From Phallus indusiatus (lineage: Eukaryota > Basidiomycota > Agaricomycetes > Phallales > Phallaceae), in assembly GCA_027605045.1 (NCBI GenBank), contig JAQFWX010000095.1, forward strand, positions 62,001-126,000: 64,000 nucleotides of DNA, written 5' to 3'. The notes beneath the pieces were generated by a model, which worked only from the letters and a program-made list of their open reading frames with translations, searched no databases and was not told the origin of the DNA. The translations under genes and the position numbers were made by a program. Shown here in pieces: positions 9,498 through 20,305 of the stretch (within the stretch, counting starts at the first letter, position 1; every line of letters starts with the position of its first letter).

Positions 9498-11916
9498 TCA
9501 TTCTTCGAGTTCACCAAAAGCCTCGTCCTCCGAATTGTGTTCAGTCGGCTGAGGGGTAGTACATATTGCCCCATCAAAACGTCCCCCAAAATCCACAAAA
9601 CGCAATCGAGTATCGCGGTCCGTGGAATAACACAGTACACCAGTACTCTCATCAAACGCAATAGCAACGACTCCTTTGTTTATGTCAGCCCAAAAAGAAG
9701 GATCGACAGTTGGGGCTCTCAAACACGAGTGGGTAACGGGTCTTCTTTGAAATGTAGTACCAACATTAGTACCGGGAACGATGACAAAGGGGCACTCGTC
9801 CGGGCAATCCCATGAATGGAAGCAATCAGATTCTTCCTGGATATATCCCATATAGTGACGAATGTATTTTCCGGTAGTAGTAGCGGTCGCAAGTTTATAT
9901 TGGCCTGGAATAGATTTGTAGCCCACAAAGCGCGAAATAGGCTTCGCAACGCCGGGACCTAACTTGTCTAATGCGGCAGACGTGGCAGAGCGCATGTAGA
10001 CGAGAGAGAAGAAGGCTCCGGGTAAAATGTCAGAGAAGGTCCCACGATCCCATTTCCATCGCGTCTTTTTGACGATCTGGAATGGGAGGTCATACCGATA
10101 TTTGGTGACGTGACCTCTGCCTTCACGAACGGGAATAATTTCATCGGGCAACGGGGTAGGATGCATCATAACATGAATGAAGCCGTTGGGGCCTTTCGTT
10201 GAAACATAAACCGACTAAAACAAGTTTTAGATATGGGAAGATGGCAAATATAAACACACAACGCACAATAGGAGGTGGTGCAGAATGGAATTGAGAATCC
10301 AGCATTTTGTCCGGATTTCTTAACGCGGAAAACCACCCTTCTTCGAGATTCGAAAAAGAAACACCTGTCGCTGATACGCCATACAAGTATTGTGTGCCAA
10401 GGCTTTCTGGCCTGCGCAAGCTTTTACCCACATCAGGAATATTGAACAACGTTAAACCAAAGGTTTTCACGTCCCCTCCGTCTGCTCCGACTATTAATTG
10501 AGATACTAGAACACAATTTTGCCAAGGTAGCAGCTTTATCTTCCATATAGTACTGGGCTATCGCAAAGTATTAATAATTCGTTGCACTTAGATCGGATAT
10601 TTCTTGTGTAGCAGCTCACCAATACGGGGTTTACTGTATCGGCCGACCCTAGACTTAAGTGTGAAAATGGTCCGCTGAAAAGACTTCTCAACCGTAGTTC
10701 GGGATAATCGAACATGAGTAATCGTGGGCGACAGACTAGCGCGATCATGAGAGTGTTGGGTAACACTGTGTGCTGTACATCGCACATTGCAATCTGCTGA
10801 ACCTTTTGAACTACAGATAGTTTGTATATCCGTTTGAATGGGGTTTTATTTTCTTCTCTTATAGCATCGAAAGAACGTTGTGAATGGTTTTGTTCCGCCA
10901 AATCTTCGAGAAGCTCAAGAGAAACTGCCATGACTGTCACGTTTGTAACGAATTGTAAGCTACAAATGAAACTTCAGTACATGTAAAAACAAAGAAGAGG
11001 AGAAGTAAAGGTACACACGTAGTTTCGTTTTGAACAGGTGGAGTTGTAAAAGCAAGGTAAACATGCAACTGGTTATGGAGAGTTCCATATGTCACTTCGA
11101 ATAATTCCGGTTTCTTTTCCAGGTATTGTTTTACCAAAGGAGTTCGAACACCACCCTTGTACAATTTCATCTCCCAGACACATACGTACGTTTCTCCGTG
11201 ACAACTTTGACTCCGTGTAACAATAAACTTGGCACCTGGTAGGATACGGGTTTCAATCACTTGATCATATGTGTCCTGGTGAACGAGTGAACCGGACAAG
11301 GGACGGAAAAGAAAGTTTTCATGCAGGTAGATAGAGCGTGTGACGAGGTATTCTGCCATAAAAGGTTTGATTTCCCCATATAGATGTCTAGTAGTCGGAG
11401 GGAGACTAGGGAGTACGAGATTGAGCCGTTTCATAGCAGACAACCACAAAGACCCATTATGGGATACTTTATTCATATGACGCGAAGTCTGAGAAAGTGA
11501 TGAAGGTTTTTCAGAGGAATATAGAACGAGACGTAAAGGACGCTTACCTGGCGTAAAGAAATAATGTCGCGTATACTGAGCCAATCACAAATTTTGAGAT
11601 GAATTTCCAGAGGAAATGTAACGAATTTTGACTGCGTACAAAAGACTCGACGGATAATTTGAGCATTGTTAGACGTATCTTCGTGTTGTTGTTGGTTTGG
11701 TTCATTGGGAGGTGCGACCGCGTTTAGTTGTGCGTTTGCGACAATGGTTTCTCGAGCACGAGCCAGCATCATTTCCATAATCTCCGGTGTCATAACGTCC
11801 CATGCAAAAATATTCATGTTGATAGATCCCAGTTGTACATGTGCTTCCTGAAGGTGGGAGCTGAGGGGCTGAGGATGTGAGCCAGGTAGAGGGGGAACAT
11901 CAGGTGCGACAGACAT
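9498..11916 (-). CDS. F-box-like protein
   Basis: The first exon (11916 down to about 11550) holds a disordered, Pro/Gln-rich stretch of about 95 residues followed by FVTFPLEIHLKICDWLSIRDIISLRQ-like sequence near residues 100-125, which fits an F-box (short helical Skp1-binding motif). Further exons at about 10937-11510, 10560-10935, 10200-10490 and 9498-10190 carry a long C-terminal region. No leucine-rich or WD repeats are obvious, though strands such as VAIAFDESTGVLCY near the end resemble a propeller blade. It would act as a substrate adaptor of an SCF ubiquitin ligase if the F-box call is right. An acidic tail (EDEAFGELEE) closes it. Internal splice sites were not all resolved. Confidence 0.7.
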
Positions 11917-12116
11917 TGTGGGATAAGTTCAATTAAGGAAAGATAAAAGTACCATAAGTCAGAACTTTATATACGCCACGTTAGTCCAGACTTGGAAGGT
12001 TTATGGACAATGGACCAGGTCCACACCAACTCGTCCAGTGTCCCTCGAACCGAAGCTGGACGAATGACAGCATTTCTCGTTTATTATTTTTTTATATCGG
12101 TAAAAACCTGTGACAA

Positions 12117-12545
12117 TCAGAAGTGCGTATGGACAAAGCAACGATGAAAATACAATCGGCCATCGACACAGTAAATTGGAGATGAAGCTGTCACAAAGGG
12201 CAAGAGGACGTCGGTTGTCTCCGTGGGAACATGAATAAATATGGAAATTATCGAGTCCCTACGAGAATTGATTCGTGAAGAACAGAGTCTCATCGATGCA
12301 TCCTTCCTGACGCGTGATAGGCGGCTTTGGTTGATGAAGCACAAAGGGGATTGTGCAGAGCTTTCAGCACCTCGTTGATATGACAAGTTGTAATGCAACC
12401 TTTCCGTCCGGTATGTCATTTGACGAAACAGCTCTGAATATTCTTGAAGAGTCAGCGAATCCGACTGAAGTCACCTTGCAACTCTTGCAGGACGCAAAAG
12501 ATACACGGACACTCCTAGTACTCATCAGGCGTGCGCCTTTCTCTG
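12117..12545 (+). pseudogene. Decayed helical gene, best-preserved copy
   Basis: Pieces of coding-like sequence run forward: MDKATMKIQSAIDT from about 12130, a helical stretch MEIIESLRELIREEQ from 12241, then SFDETALNILEESANPTEV and TRTLLVLIRRAPFSVLRD up to about 12560. The frame breaks near 12350 unless an unlikely intron is assumed, and no downstream exon continues it. Related, more decayed stretches occur at about 17,210-17,480, 18,890-19,110 and 21,310-21,480. I do not recognise the parent protein. Confidence 0.45.
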
Positions 12546-13211
12546 TTCTTCGAGACATGACATCTCCGAGACACCCCTGCGAAACATCGCTTTGCGTGTA
12601 CATAAAACCTGAGCTCTGCAAATCCAATTCTACCCATCACTACGATGTCTGCTTCGCTTCTTTGTTGTGGTACAAAACAAACCAACGCAAAACCGACATG
12701 TTTCGTTCTGTGCTTCAGGTTTAGTCGCCGTTTTTGTCGGACTCAGGTTTGTCAAGTTTAATCCCAGTTCATCGAAGCATCAGGCCTTCTGGCAGGCCTT
12801 CAGGTTCTGTTTGCAACAGGTTTGAAAGCCCACCGAACCAATTGGCGAGTCAGTCAGAGCTCGGCGAACCATTAAATTGAAAAATCTTTTCGAGCCATCA
12901 TGTATTCATGCATCAAGGCCCAGAGAGTGCTTTCTACCTGTCAGTCACGTTCAACTATGCCACATCCAAGATACACATTACTATTCCGTCGAATCCTCGC
13001 GGTACTCCTACTATATATAAAGATGACATTAGCATTCTCTAAGCGTCGGGAAGAGAATGGACTAAACTGGTTCACGCCGCAGGTTTTCGCATGCTCACTT
13101 AAGTGTTTACATTCAAGTGAGTCTTACGAATACAAAAGATGGATCATAATATTCCAAGAAAACTATCATTGACTTTTAATCGACCTAAAGATTTATGCCC
13201 CCACGTTGTCA

Positions 13212-13771
13212 TTAAGAACACGAGTAAATTATAAGCCAGTAGCTAGCTGTACCGATCTCTTCCCGTTTCTTACACTGGTAGCAAGTGATACTGGTAGGAA
13301 CCGTTCTATTCCAGATATACCCGTACGCCTCGGTGACAACATTTCTTATGATATCTTTCCCGTGAACGTTGATGCCCACATTCGTTATATCGAGGAAGCT
13401 GTACTGACGGCCACAAGAAGCGCAATGTTTAGCATCTGTGGGAACTTTGATGAAAGTGTCCCCGAGAGCAGGGATCTCGAGCATCGCTTCGAGTATCTTC
13501 GAGTCATTTTCGGGAGTCTTAAGGATGATTATACCATCACTTTTCTGAAAGAAACGCTTTGTCGTCTCTTGATGCTCTTCTCTGGTGACAACTAAAGGCA
13601 TATAGTCAGAAGGACCTACTAGGAATCGTGGAAAGTCAAATCCTTCCGAGCTCACGCACCGCTGCCTTTGATGAAATCAGGAATAGAAGTAGAAATATCC
13701 TAAAGCAAGTGTACGTTAACATAATTCCATGGTCACCATGAGCTATCAGACGAACTCACGTCGCTAGACAT
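13212..13771 (-). CDS. Family 2 copy 2, small double-CxxC protein
   Basis: Same three-exon structure as copy 1: MSSD in exon 1 from the ATG at 13,769-13,771, a short exon encoding DISTSIPDFIKGS, then the main exon down to the stop at 13212. The CxxC pairs are HCASCGRQYS and ITCYQCKKREE. Relative to copy 1 it differs at scattered residues (for example T for K in VPTDAKHC) but has no stop or frameshift. Reading the last exon upstream without splicing gives an alternative N terminus (MSSEGFDFPRF) from inside the second intron. The conserved short exons of the paralogs make the spliced form more likely. Confidence 0.75.
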
Positions 13772-13846
13772 TGTTGAGAGGTAGTAATTAACAAATATGC
13801 TTGGAGCAGCGAAAGTGCTGTTGCAAATGATAGCTTTTGCGTTGGT

Positions 13847-13855
13847 TTATATACA
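13847..13855 (-). promoter_or_regulatory. TATA box of Family 2 copy 2
   Basis: GTATATAAA on the minus strand lies about 80 bp upstream of the ATG. The other three copies read GCATATAAG at the same position. Confidence 0.5.
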
Positions 13856-15069
13856 GTGTAGACTGAATGGTACCAATAGAATATTCAGGCTTTGTACAAA
13901 GAATTCGCAGCTCTACTAACGGTTATTGACAGCTTAATTCAGTTTCTTTCAACTTTTGACATCGAACTGAGTGGAGTCGGAAGGAGATCAGGTGGGGCAT
14001 TTGTTGAGCACTCAGTGGGGCTTTTTCGGCTGTCTTCAAATGCATTGTACATCACGTAAATCGCGAAGAGGCCATCAAAACCAACTTTACTTATATCGAC
14101 CGTTGACAGCAATGGAAAATGGTAATACCATAGATGATAGCAATAATGAATTGACGTATGAATAAGCGTGAGGTTTGGGGCCCGGGACATATTAGATTTT
14201 GGTGATCTTTCTCCTTAAACTTCAGCTGAATCTCCTAAGTAGTAAGCATTTCCTCAGGCATAGTCTTCAGCACTGGGGGCGCGGCCCTATATGCTGGGAC
14301 TTGGAGATGGCCGAATCTTGTCATTCTGCACGCGCACTCGCTCGCCGACGGTTGAGCGATAAATACGGCTTATTTATAGTGAGGCCTAGTGAGGTGTCGT
14401 CAGTGTCAGCGAATAAGGCGAAAAAGAAGCTTAGCTTCTGTGAAATCCCTTTCTCACCTATTCAATCGCTGTAAATACTATCTAAATTATCGATGGCTTC
14501 CATTGAAGGGAATGGACGAAGTTTTTCCAAAGCTATTTGTCAACTTGGAAGCCATGTCTACTGGAGAATAGATTTGATTATCTATTTGAGACCACAGACG
14601 TTATTACTAAGTTTGCTCTAGGTTGCATTCCGCACCTTATCAAGTAATAACTTTGGGATCATTGCTTTATTTCATCAATGTTGAATGCTCGCAGCATTCA
14701 GGAGTTTGGAAGCTCAGCCTTGATAGAAGCGTGATAATAGCTGTTAAAACCGAGCGGAACATCTCAGACTCATGACTCCATTAGTCTCCAATGGTCCCTA
14801 GACCATTTTGGAATCATGACACATGTACTCTCATATCATCATAAAGATCATGCATGTTCAGACACGTTCAAATGTGTTGAAAATTTAAGTCTGAGATGGC
14901 TGATCTGAAGTTCTGAACAGTCTATTTGGCTGTTTGAACGGGTTATACCAATTTCCGAATCTTTCGAGACTTGCGGGAGCCAGGAGAGTATTGATTTCAA
15001 GTTGACAATATTCACAGTGAGTATAATGTTTGTAAACGATGTGTCGCAATATATATGCAAACGATAACC

Positions 15070-15180
15070 TCAAAAGCCTACGGAAGAGGAATGCCCCTGG
15101 GAAAATGTTTTGCCGGCAATCGTAGCTGAATATGTAAGATGTTGTTCTTTTTCAATGTCAATCGACCTGGAAAGGATTCT
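15070..15180 (-). pseudogene. Relic of the Family 1 C-terminal exon
   Basis: Bases around 15,095-15,175 (ggaaaatgttttgccggcaatcgtagctgaatatgtaag and following) match the region 5,510-5,600 of member C, which encodes its C-terminal strand. No complete exon remains and the frame is not kept. It shows that a member of Family 1 once lay next to a CxxC block. Confidence 0.5.
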
Positions 15181-15420
15181 TCCAAGTTCAACTCACTCGA
15201 CGACTCGCGGAGCTTTACTTGAGTTAAGCGTGCTATGTAAGTAATCATAGATCCTAGTCTTCCTATTTCTAAACCCTTTTCAAACAGGGGATCGTCGTTC
15301 AAGCCAGGAAAACAATAAAGAGTTTTTGAACACTTATCATTGCCAGTGCACAATGCTATCCCATCGAGCCCTTGGTAGGCCTCAGGAGCCACGGTGCCTA
15401 CTTGATCACGATTCATGACG
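15180..15420 (+). pseudogene. Truncated copy of the RPF1 5' region
   Basis: The stretch ggggatcgtcgttcaagcca near 15,290-15,310 and about 50 bp before it match the start of RPF1 at 21,555-21,615. The start codon has become AGG, and similarity stops after about a dozen codons. A second relic is at 19,130-19,430. Confidence 0.55.
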
Positions 15421-15677
15421 CATTTTAATTTTGAGATCAGAATTCATTCCCGAGTCTGAGCTTCAGGAAGAAATAGACTGATTGGTGTTTGCCGGAATCT
15501 CTCGCATGCTCACTTTCAGAACAAGTACGGATTGAGTATGGTTAAAGTATTAATATACTTCAAGTGAGTTTACATGTGTATATGAAAGACCAATCATAGT
15601 AATTCCAAAAAATGTATGTTCATAATTCCAAGAAAACTAGCATTTGATTGTTAAGATTTATGCCCCCACATTGTCTG

Positions 15678-16224
15678 TCAGATACAGTAGTAAGCTGATG
15701 GGAGGTAGTAGCTAGCTGAAATCTCTCCCCGTTTCTTGCAGTTGTAGCAAACGATACCAGTAGGTACGGTTCTGTTCCAGATGTATCCGTACACCCCGGT
15801 GGCAATATTCTTTATAATATCTTTCCCGTGAACGTTGATGCCCACATTCGTTATATCGAGAACACTGTACTGGCGGCCACAAGAAGCGCAATGTTTAGCA
15901 TCTTTGGGAACTCTGATGAAAGTGTCTCCGAGAGCAGTTATCTCGAGCATCTCTTCGAGTATCTTCGTGTCATGTTCGGGAGTCTTAAGGACTATTATAC
16001 CGTCACTTTTTTGAAAGAAGCGCTTTGCCAACCCTTGATGCTCTTCTTTGGTGACAACTAAAGGCATATAATTAGGAGGATCCCATGAATCGCCGAAAGT
16101 TGAACTCTCTCGAGCTCACGCACCACTGCCTTTGATGAGATCAGGGATACTCTGAAGCAAATGTACGTTAACATAACTCCATAGTCTCCACGAGCTATTA
16201 GGAGAACTCACGACGTTAGACATT
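15678..16224 (-). CDS. Family 2 copy 3, small double-CxxC protein
   Basis: Exon 1 encodes MSNV, the second exon SIPDLIKGS (six bases shorter than in copy 1, in frame), and the main exon ends at 15678 in SAYYCI. Both CxxC pairs are intact: HCASCGRQYS and IVCYNCKKRGE. Differences from copy 1 include KEEHQGLAKRF for REEHQETTKRF and a different C-terminal tail. No stop or frameshift. The tail after the second CxxC is the most variable part of the family. Role unknown. Confidence 0.73.
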
Positions 16225-16297
16225 GTGAAGTGTAGTAATGAACAAATACGCTTGGAGCAGCGAAAGTTGCTGTTGGGAGTAGTAACTTTTGCATTGG

Positions 16298-16306
16298 CTT
16301 ATATGC
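16298..16306 (-). promoter_or_regulatory. TATA box of Family 2 copy 3
   Basis: GCATATAAG on the minus strand lies about 75-80 bp upstream of the ATG and is the same as in copies 1 and 4. Confidence 0.55.
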
Positions 16307-17479
16307 GGTGTAGACTGCATGTAATAACCAACAAATTCTCCCAGCTTTGTATGAAGAATACATTCGAGTCTACTAATAGGCTACTCTGGCAATACTAGGT
16401 CGTTGACACAATTCCGCCTCAATTCAGTTTCTATGAAAATTTTGACGTCAAACTATGAACGAAGTCAGAAGAAGATCAGGTGAGCATTTGGTGTGCTCAC
16501 GGTGGAGTTTTTACGGCCGTCTTTAAACACACAATCGAATCTTCTCTAATGTGTAGCACTAGAAGAGGTTATGCACACTGTAAGAACTCAGCACTTTGGG
16601 AAAGTAGTTTGTGCTTACTCTCAATTATGTTATGAAATTTTACTTCATTACATGCTTGACCAGCCAATTACCTGCTGTAAATGGACTACATGTTATGATT
16701 TTTAACAAATTCATTAAAATGACAACTTCTTAATAATTGCATCATTAGTCTTTGGTATTCATCGGCGGATAAGAATATTCTTGCTTCACCAGCTGTATTT
16801 CAGGTTTTTCTTTTCATTTTTCAACCCCCTCATCCTTCCTTTGGGAAATAATAAATAGTGTCATATTTTCTGTGTCATTCTTGTACCAGTTTGTCTCTGA
16901 AAGCAGCCCCGAATATGTACAAGGACGGCGTTGGGTCGCAGACGTCGACTGAGCTTCCGTAAAATCTCTTTCCCACCTATTTAATCGCCGTCAATACTAC
17001 TATATAATATAAGTTATCAATGGACGAAGACTTTTCTAAAGCCATCTGCCAACTGGGAAGCTTTGTCAGCTAAAGAATACCCATCGACTCGGAGATTACG
17101 CGTCTAATTATATATAAACGCATTGTATAGTAAGTTGTGGTTACTATAGGTGTTAATAGAAGTGTAACTAATAGTTGTCAAAAGTAAACCATTTCAGACC
17201 CACGATCCAGTCCGGAGTTGCTTCGGTTGATGCAGCACAAAGAGAAATTAGCAGTGCTTTACTTAAGCACTCCGTTGTAAGCAACCTTTTCGTGCGGTAT
17301 GTCACTTTGCAAAACGACTCTGAATACAAAAGTCAGCGAACTTGACTGAATTATGTGTGGAGGACACAAAAATATTGTGGAACTTCACGGGCAGCTGTTT
17401 AACCTGTCACGGCTTGCGGGAACCTTGATCTCACGGACTCCGACATTCATCGAATTATTCATCAGGCGTGCGCCTTTGA

Positions 17480-17645
17480 CGCCTTTTGACAACGAACTAG
17501 AGATATTGAGAACTTGGGTGGCAGAGGATTGGGACGTTCAGGAACACTTGGACGGAAGTCGCATCAGAGTCACTATCATAACTCAATTTTATCTGGAATA
17601 TGGTTCGCTGAGATATTGACAAACAAAATGAGAGACGGCACCTGA
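17480..17645 (-). pseudogene. Relic of Family 1 last exon (member C type)
   Basis: Bases 17,490-17,625 match 5,640-5,765 of member C (landmarks: ggacgttcaggaacacttgga and caattttatctggaatatgg). Only part of one exon and its splice acceptor region remain. It sits directly upstream of the hAT insertion. Confidence 0.6.
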
Positions 17646-17677
17646 AAATACAATCGGCCGTCGACAGAGTAAACTGG

Positions 17678-17685
17678 GTCCATGG
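17678..17685 (+). repeat. Left target-site duplication of the hAT relic
   Basis: GTCCATGG immediately precedes the left terminal repeat. The same eight bases follow the right end at 18,858-18,865. Eight bases is the hallmark length for hAT elements. Confidence 0.85.
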
Positions 17686-18857
17686 TAGGGATCGGCACCG
17701 TACCAGTATCTTACGGATTACGGGTCCCGTATATACGGGCCGTACCAGTACCGTATCGGCCGTTGGGATGCCCTACCCGTATCCGTATAGGCTGTCGAGA
17801 CCACCCGTATTGAACCGTATCAATACGTCTGTATACGGCCGTAATACGGATACGGGCCTTGGGATGAGATTTGAGAACAACACGCGGCATGTGCGGGATC
17901 AAAATTGTCTCATTCCTTTACAACAAAAGTTCACCAGACCCGTAGATGCACCATTTGTGGAAAAGTACTACTAGAGGCGACGGTAGTCGCCCAAACCTTG
18001 TATGCAGTCGTTGTTCGGGGAAACCCGTGCACGTGAGATGACCCGTAGCACCCACAAGTGGTACATCTGTCTGGACTCTGGTGAACCCTTGCTGCAGTTG
18101 CTACCCATCATCATTGTCATCCTTAAGTTCAAGTTAAGATCTCCGTAGTAAATTTGATTCACCGTCCTTGCAATTGTTGAATCATGGCATGTTTTTTTTT
18201 TGTTTTTCTTTCGTTGAGTGGCAATAAAATTAGTCAGAAAACACTTTTCTGTTCGCGTCTTCTTCATCCACCATGGTGGCCTATTTCGAGGCTGAACTTC
18301 ACTGATCGCTACTCAAAGTGACCTGTTATGAGTATCTGAAATTTCAGCCACAGATTTGATATCACCGACCCAATACAGTGGTGGGGCGCAGGGAAAGCTC
18401 AATTCCCAAATCCCCCCCTGCTGACTTGGAATATCCTTGCTATTCCAGGTATGTTTTCCTCAATTAAAGTTGTGATATTTTTAATCTTATCTCTTAGGTT
18501 CAGCCGTAGCAGTGGAGCGAGTTTTTTCAGGCGGTCGCGACACCATCCCTTTGCGGTGCGCTAATTTAAAGCCAGAGACAATACGTACTCTAATGAAAGT
18601 TAAGCACAAAATAAGGGCAAATTGTGCCAAGAAGTAACAGATAATTGCTCAAACATGTTTTTGTAGTAAAATACACCACTCTTTACTTTTGTGCACACCC
18701 GTATCTGTATCAGACCGTATACGGCCGTATACGGCCTGTACCCGTTCCGTACTGACCAATGAACTGACGCAATACGGAACGGATACTGTACGGGAGCACC
18801 CGTATTGATGCCGTATTAATACGGCCGTATCTGTATACTGTACGGTGCCGATCCCTA
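17686..18857 (+). mobile_element. hAT-family DNA transposon remnant (1,172 bp)
   Basis: The element begins with TAGGGATCGGCACCGTAC and ends with its exact reverse complement, giving 18-bp perfect terminal inverted repeats. An 8-bp duplication GTCCATGG flanks it. Subterminal regions are packed with short CCGTAT/ATACGG motifs in both orientations (17,700-17,860 and 18,700-18,845), as expected for transposase-binding repeats. Inside is only the C-terminal part of a hAT transposase (18,358-18,637). The N-terminal zinc finger and DDE core are missing, so the copy is non-autonomous. The short ends and retained coding piece point to internal deletion of a longer element. Confidence 0.88.
18358..18637 (+). 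pseudogene. hAT transposase C-terminal dimerisation region, remnant
   Basis: Two exons (18,358-18,448 and 18,498-18,637, with a 49-nt GT-AG intron) encode DITDPIQWWGAGKAQFPNPP, TWNILAIP and AVAVERVFSGGRDTIPLRC, ending at a TAA. This is the hAT C-terminal signature (D-P-x-x-W-W, LA-x-P-x-S-x-x-x-E-R-x-F-S). The start, zinc finger and catalytic Asp residues are absent, so it cannot work as a transposase. Confidence 0.88.
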
Positions 18858-18865
18858 GTCCATGG
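18858..18865 (+). repeat. Right target-site duplication of the hAT relic
   Basis: GTCCATGG is identical to the eight bases at the left end. After it the sequence continues gaacatgaataaatatgg, which matches 12,230-12,247 in an insertion-free relative. Confidence 0.85.
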
Positions 18866-19115
18866 GAACATGAATAAATATGGAAACTTATTGAATCCCC
18901 AAATATCAAAAACCTGAGCTCCCTTGCGAGAATTAATTATTGTTTGTGATGGGTGGCTTTGGCTGATGGAGCACAAACTTGGGAATTGTGCGGACGACAA
19001 CTTGTGTGACGCAACTTTTCGTGCGGCCGCAGCCTGTCAGGGCGGCGTGTCACTAAACGAACTTACGGTTCGGGATAAATTTAGGGAATCCGATTGAAAA
19101 GTGTGCGGAGGATGC
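18866..19115 (+). pseudogene. Decayed helical gene, second copy
   Basis: From gaacatgaataaatatgg onward the sequence parallels 12,230-12,430 (tggctgatggagcacaaa, cgcaacttttcgtgcgg), but with stops and indels. No open frame remains. Confidence 0.45.
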
Positions 19116-19129
19116 GAAATATTGTGAAA

Positions 19130-19430
19130 ATTCCAAGTTCAACTCACACAACCCGCGGGACTTTACTTGAACTTAACCGGGTCACTGTAATAAGTAGCGG
19201 GACGGGCCATAGATCGTGGTCTTCGTATCTCTAAACCCTTTTCAGCTGTCTACCCAAAGCTCCACCAAAAAAACCTTGTCAACTTACCTGAGGGGATCGT
19301 CGGTCAAGCCAAGAAACCAACAAAGAGTTCGAACACTTGTCATATCATTGCACAATGCTATCCCATCGAACCCTCAAGGCCTCAGGATCCACAGTACCCT
19401 CACCGAGACTTGATCATGATTCATGACGCA
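19130..19430 (+). pseudogene. Truncated copy of the RPF1 5' region, second relic
   Basis: It runs parallel to 15,180-15,420 and to the RPF1 leader: a gcgggactttacttgaactt-like part, aaacccttttcagc, then ggggatcgtcggtcaagcca near 19,295-19,315. A roughly 45-bp insertion separates the leader from the coding start. The start codon is lost. Confidence 0.52.
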
Positions 19431-19678
19431 TTTGAATTTTGAGATCAGCATTCAGCTCTGAGCTTCAGGAAGAAATAGACTGATTGGTGTTTTCCGGAAT
19501 TCCTCGCATGCTCGCTTTCAGAAACAAGTACGGACTGAGTATGGTTGAGGTATCAAGCTTCAAGTGGGTTTACATATATGAAAGACAAATCATAATATTC
19601 CAAAAAACGTTCATAATTCCAAGAAAACTAGCATTTAATTGTTAATTGAATTCAAGATGTATGCCCCCGCATTGTCTG

Positions 19679-20229
19679 TCAAATACAAACATAAGTCTTG
19701 AAGTAGTAGCTAGCTGAAACTTCTCCCCGTTTCTTGCAATTGTAGCAAGTGATACCAGTAGGAACCGTTCTGTTCCAGATGTGTCCATACGCTCCGGTGA
19801 CGAAATTCTTCACGAAATCCTTCCCGTGAATGTTGATGCCCACATTCGTTATGTCGAGGAAACTGTACTGACGGCCACAGCAGGCGCAATGTTTAGCATC
19901 TTTGGGAACTTTGATGAAAGTGTCTCCGAGAGCAGGTATCTCGAGCGTCTCTTCGAGTATCTTCGAGTCATCTTCGGGAGTCTTAAGGATTATTATACCG
20001 TCACTTTTCTGGAAGAAGCGCTTTGTCGCCTCTTGATGCACTTCTCTGGTGACAACTAAAGTATATAATTAGGAGGGGCCTAGGGATTTGCGGAGAGTCA
20101 GATCCTTCCGAGTTTACGTACCGCTGCTTTTGATGAAATCAGGAACAAAAATACTCTAAAGCAAATGTACGTTAACATAATTCTATGATCATCATTAGCT
20201 ATAGGAGGGGAACTCACGTCGATAGACAT
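19679..20229 (-). CDS. Family 2 copy 4, small double-CxxC protein
   Basis: Exon 1 encodes MSID from the ATG at 20,227-20,229, exon 2 SIFVPDFIKSS, and the main exon ends at 19679 in YYFKTYVCI. The CxxC pairs are HCACCGRQYS and ITCYNCKKRGE. The first one has an extra Cys (CACC). Position differences include VTREVHQEATKRF. All splice sites are kept and the frame is open. Confidence 0.73.
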
Positions 20230-20305
20230 TTGTGAAAAATAGCAATGAACAAATATGCTTGGAGCAGCGAAAGTTGCTGTTGGGGAGTAACAGCTTTTGC
20301 GTTGG

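Larger units (their letters stand above)
12556..14820. repeat. Duplicated block II (carries CxxC gene copy 2)
   Basis: Starts with the gacatctccgagacacc bases also found at the edge of block I and ends near the GACTCATGACTCC region shared with block I. It carries the intact CxxC gene copy 2 and its promoter. Bases 12,780-13,170 contain no further gene. Confidence 0.6.
15430..17340. repeat. Duplicated block III (carries CxxC gene copy 3)
   Basis: It matches block IV at an offset of about 4.0-4.1 kb along its whole length, starting with the gagcttcaggaagaaatagactg bases. The spacer 16,500-17,240, which has no gene, is close to identical to 20,510-21,300. Block III has a single gcactagaagaggtta unit where block IV has five. 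Confidence 0.65.

Noticed and set aside
15828..16061. Short plus-strand frame opposite CxxC copy 3
   Set aside because: Antisense shadow, shorter than in copies 1 and 2.
18649..19000. Minus-strand frames at the right end of the hAT relic
   Set aside because: They run through the subterminal ATACGG repeats and terminal inverted repeat and cannot be real coding sequence.
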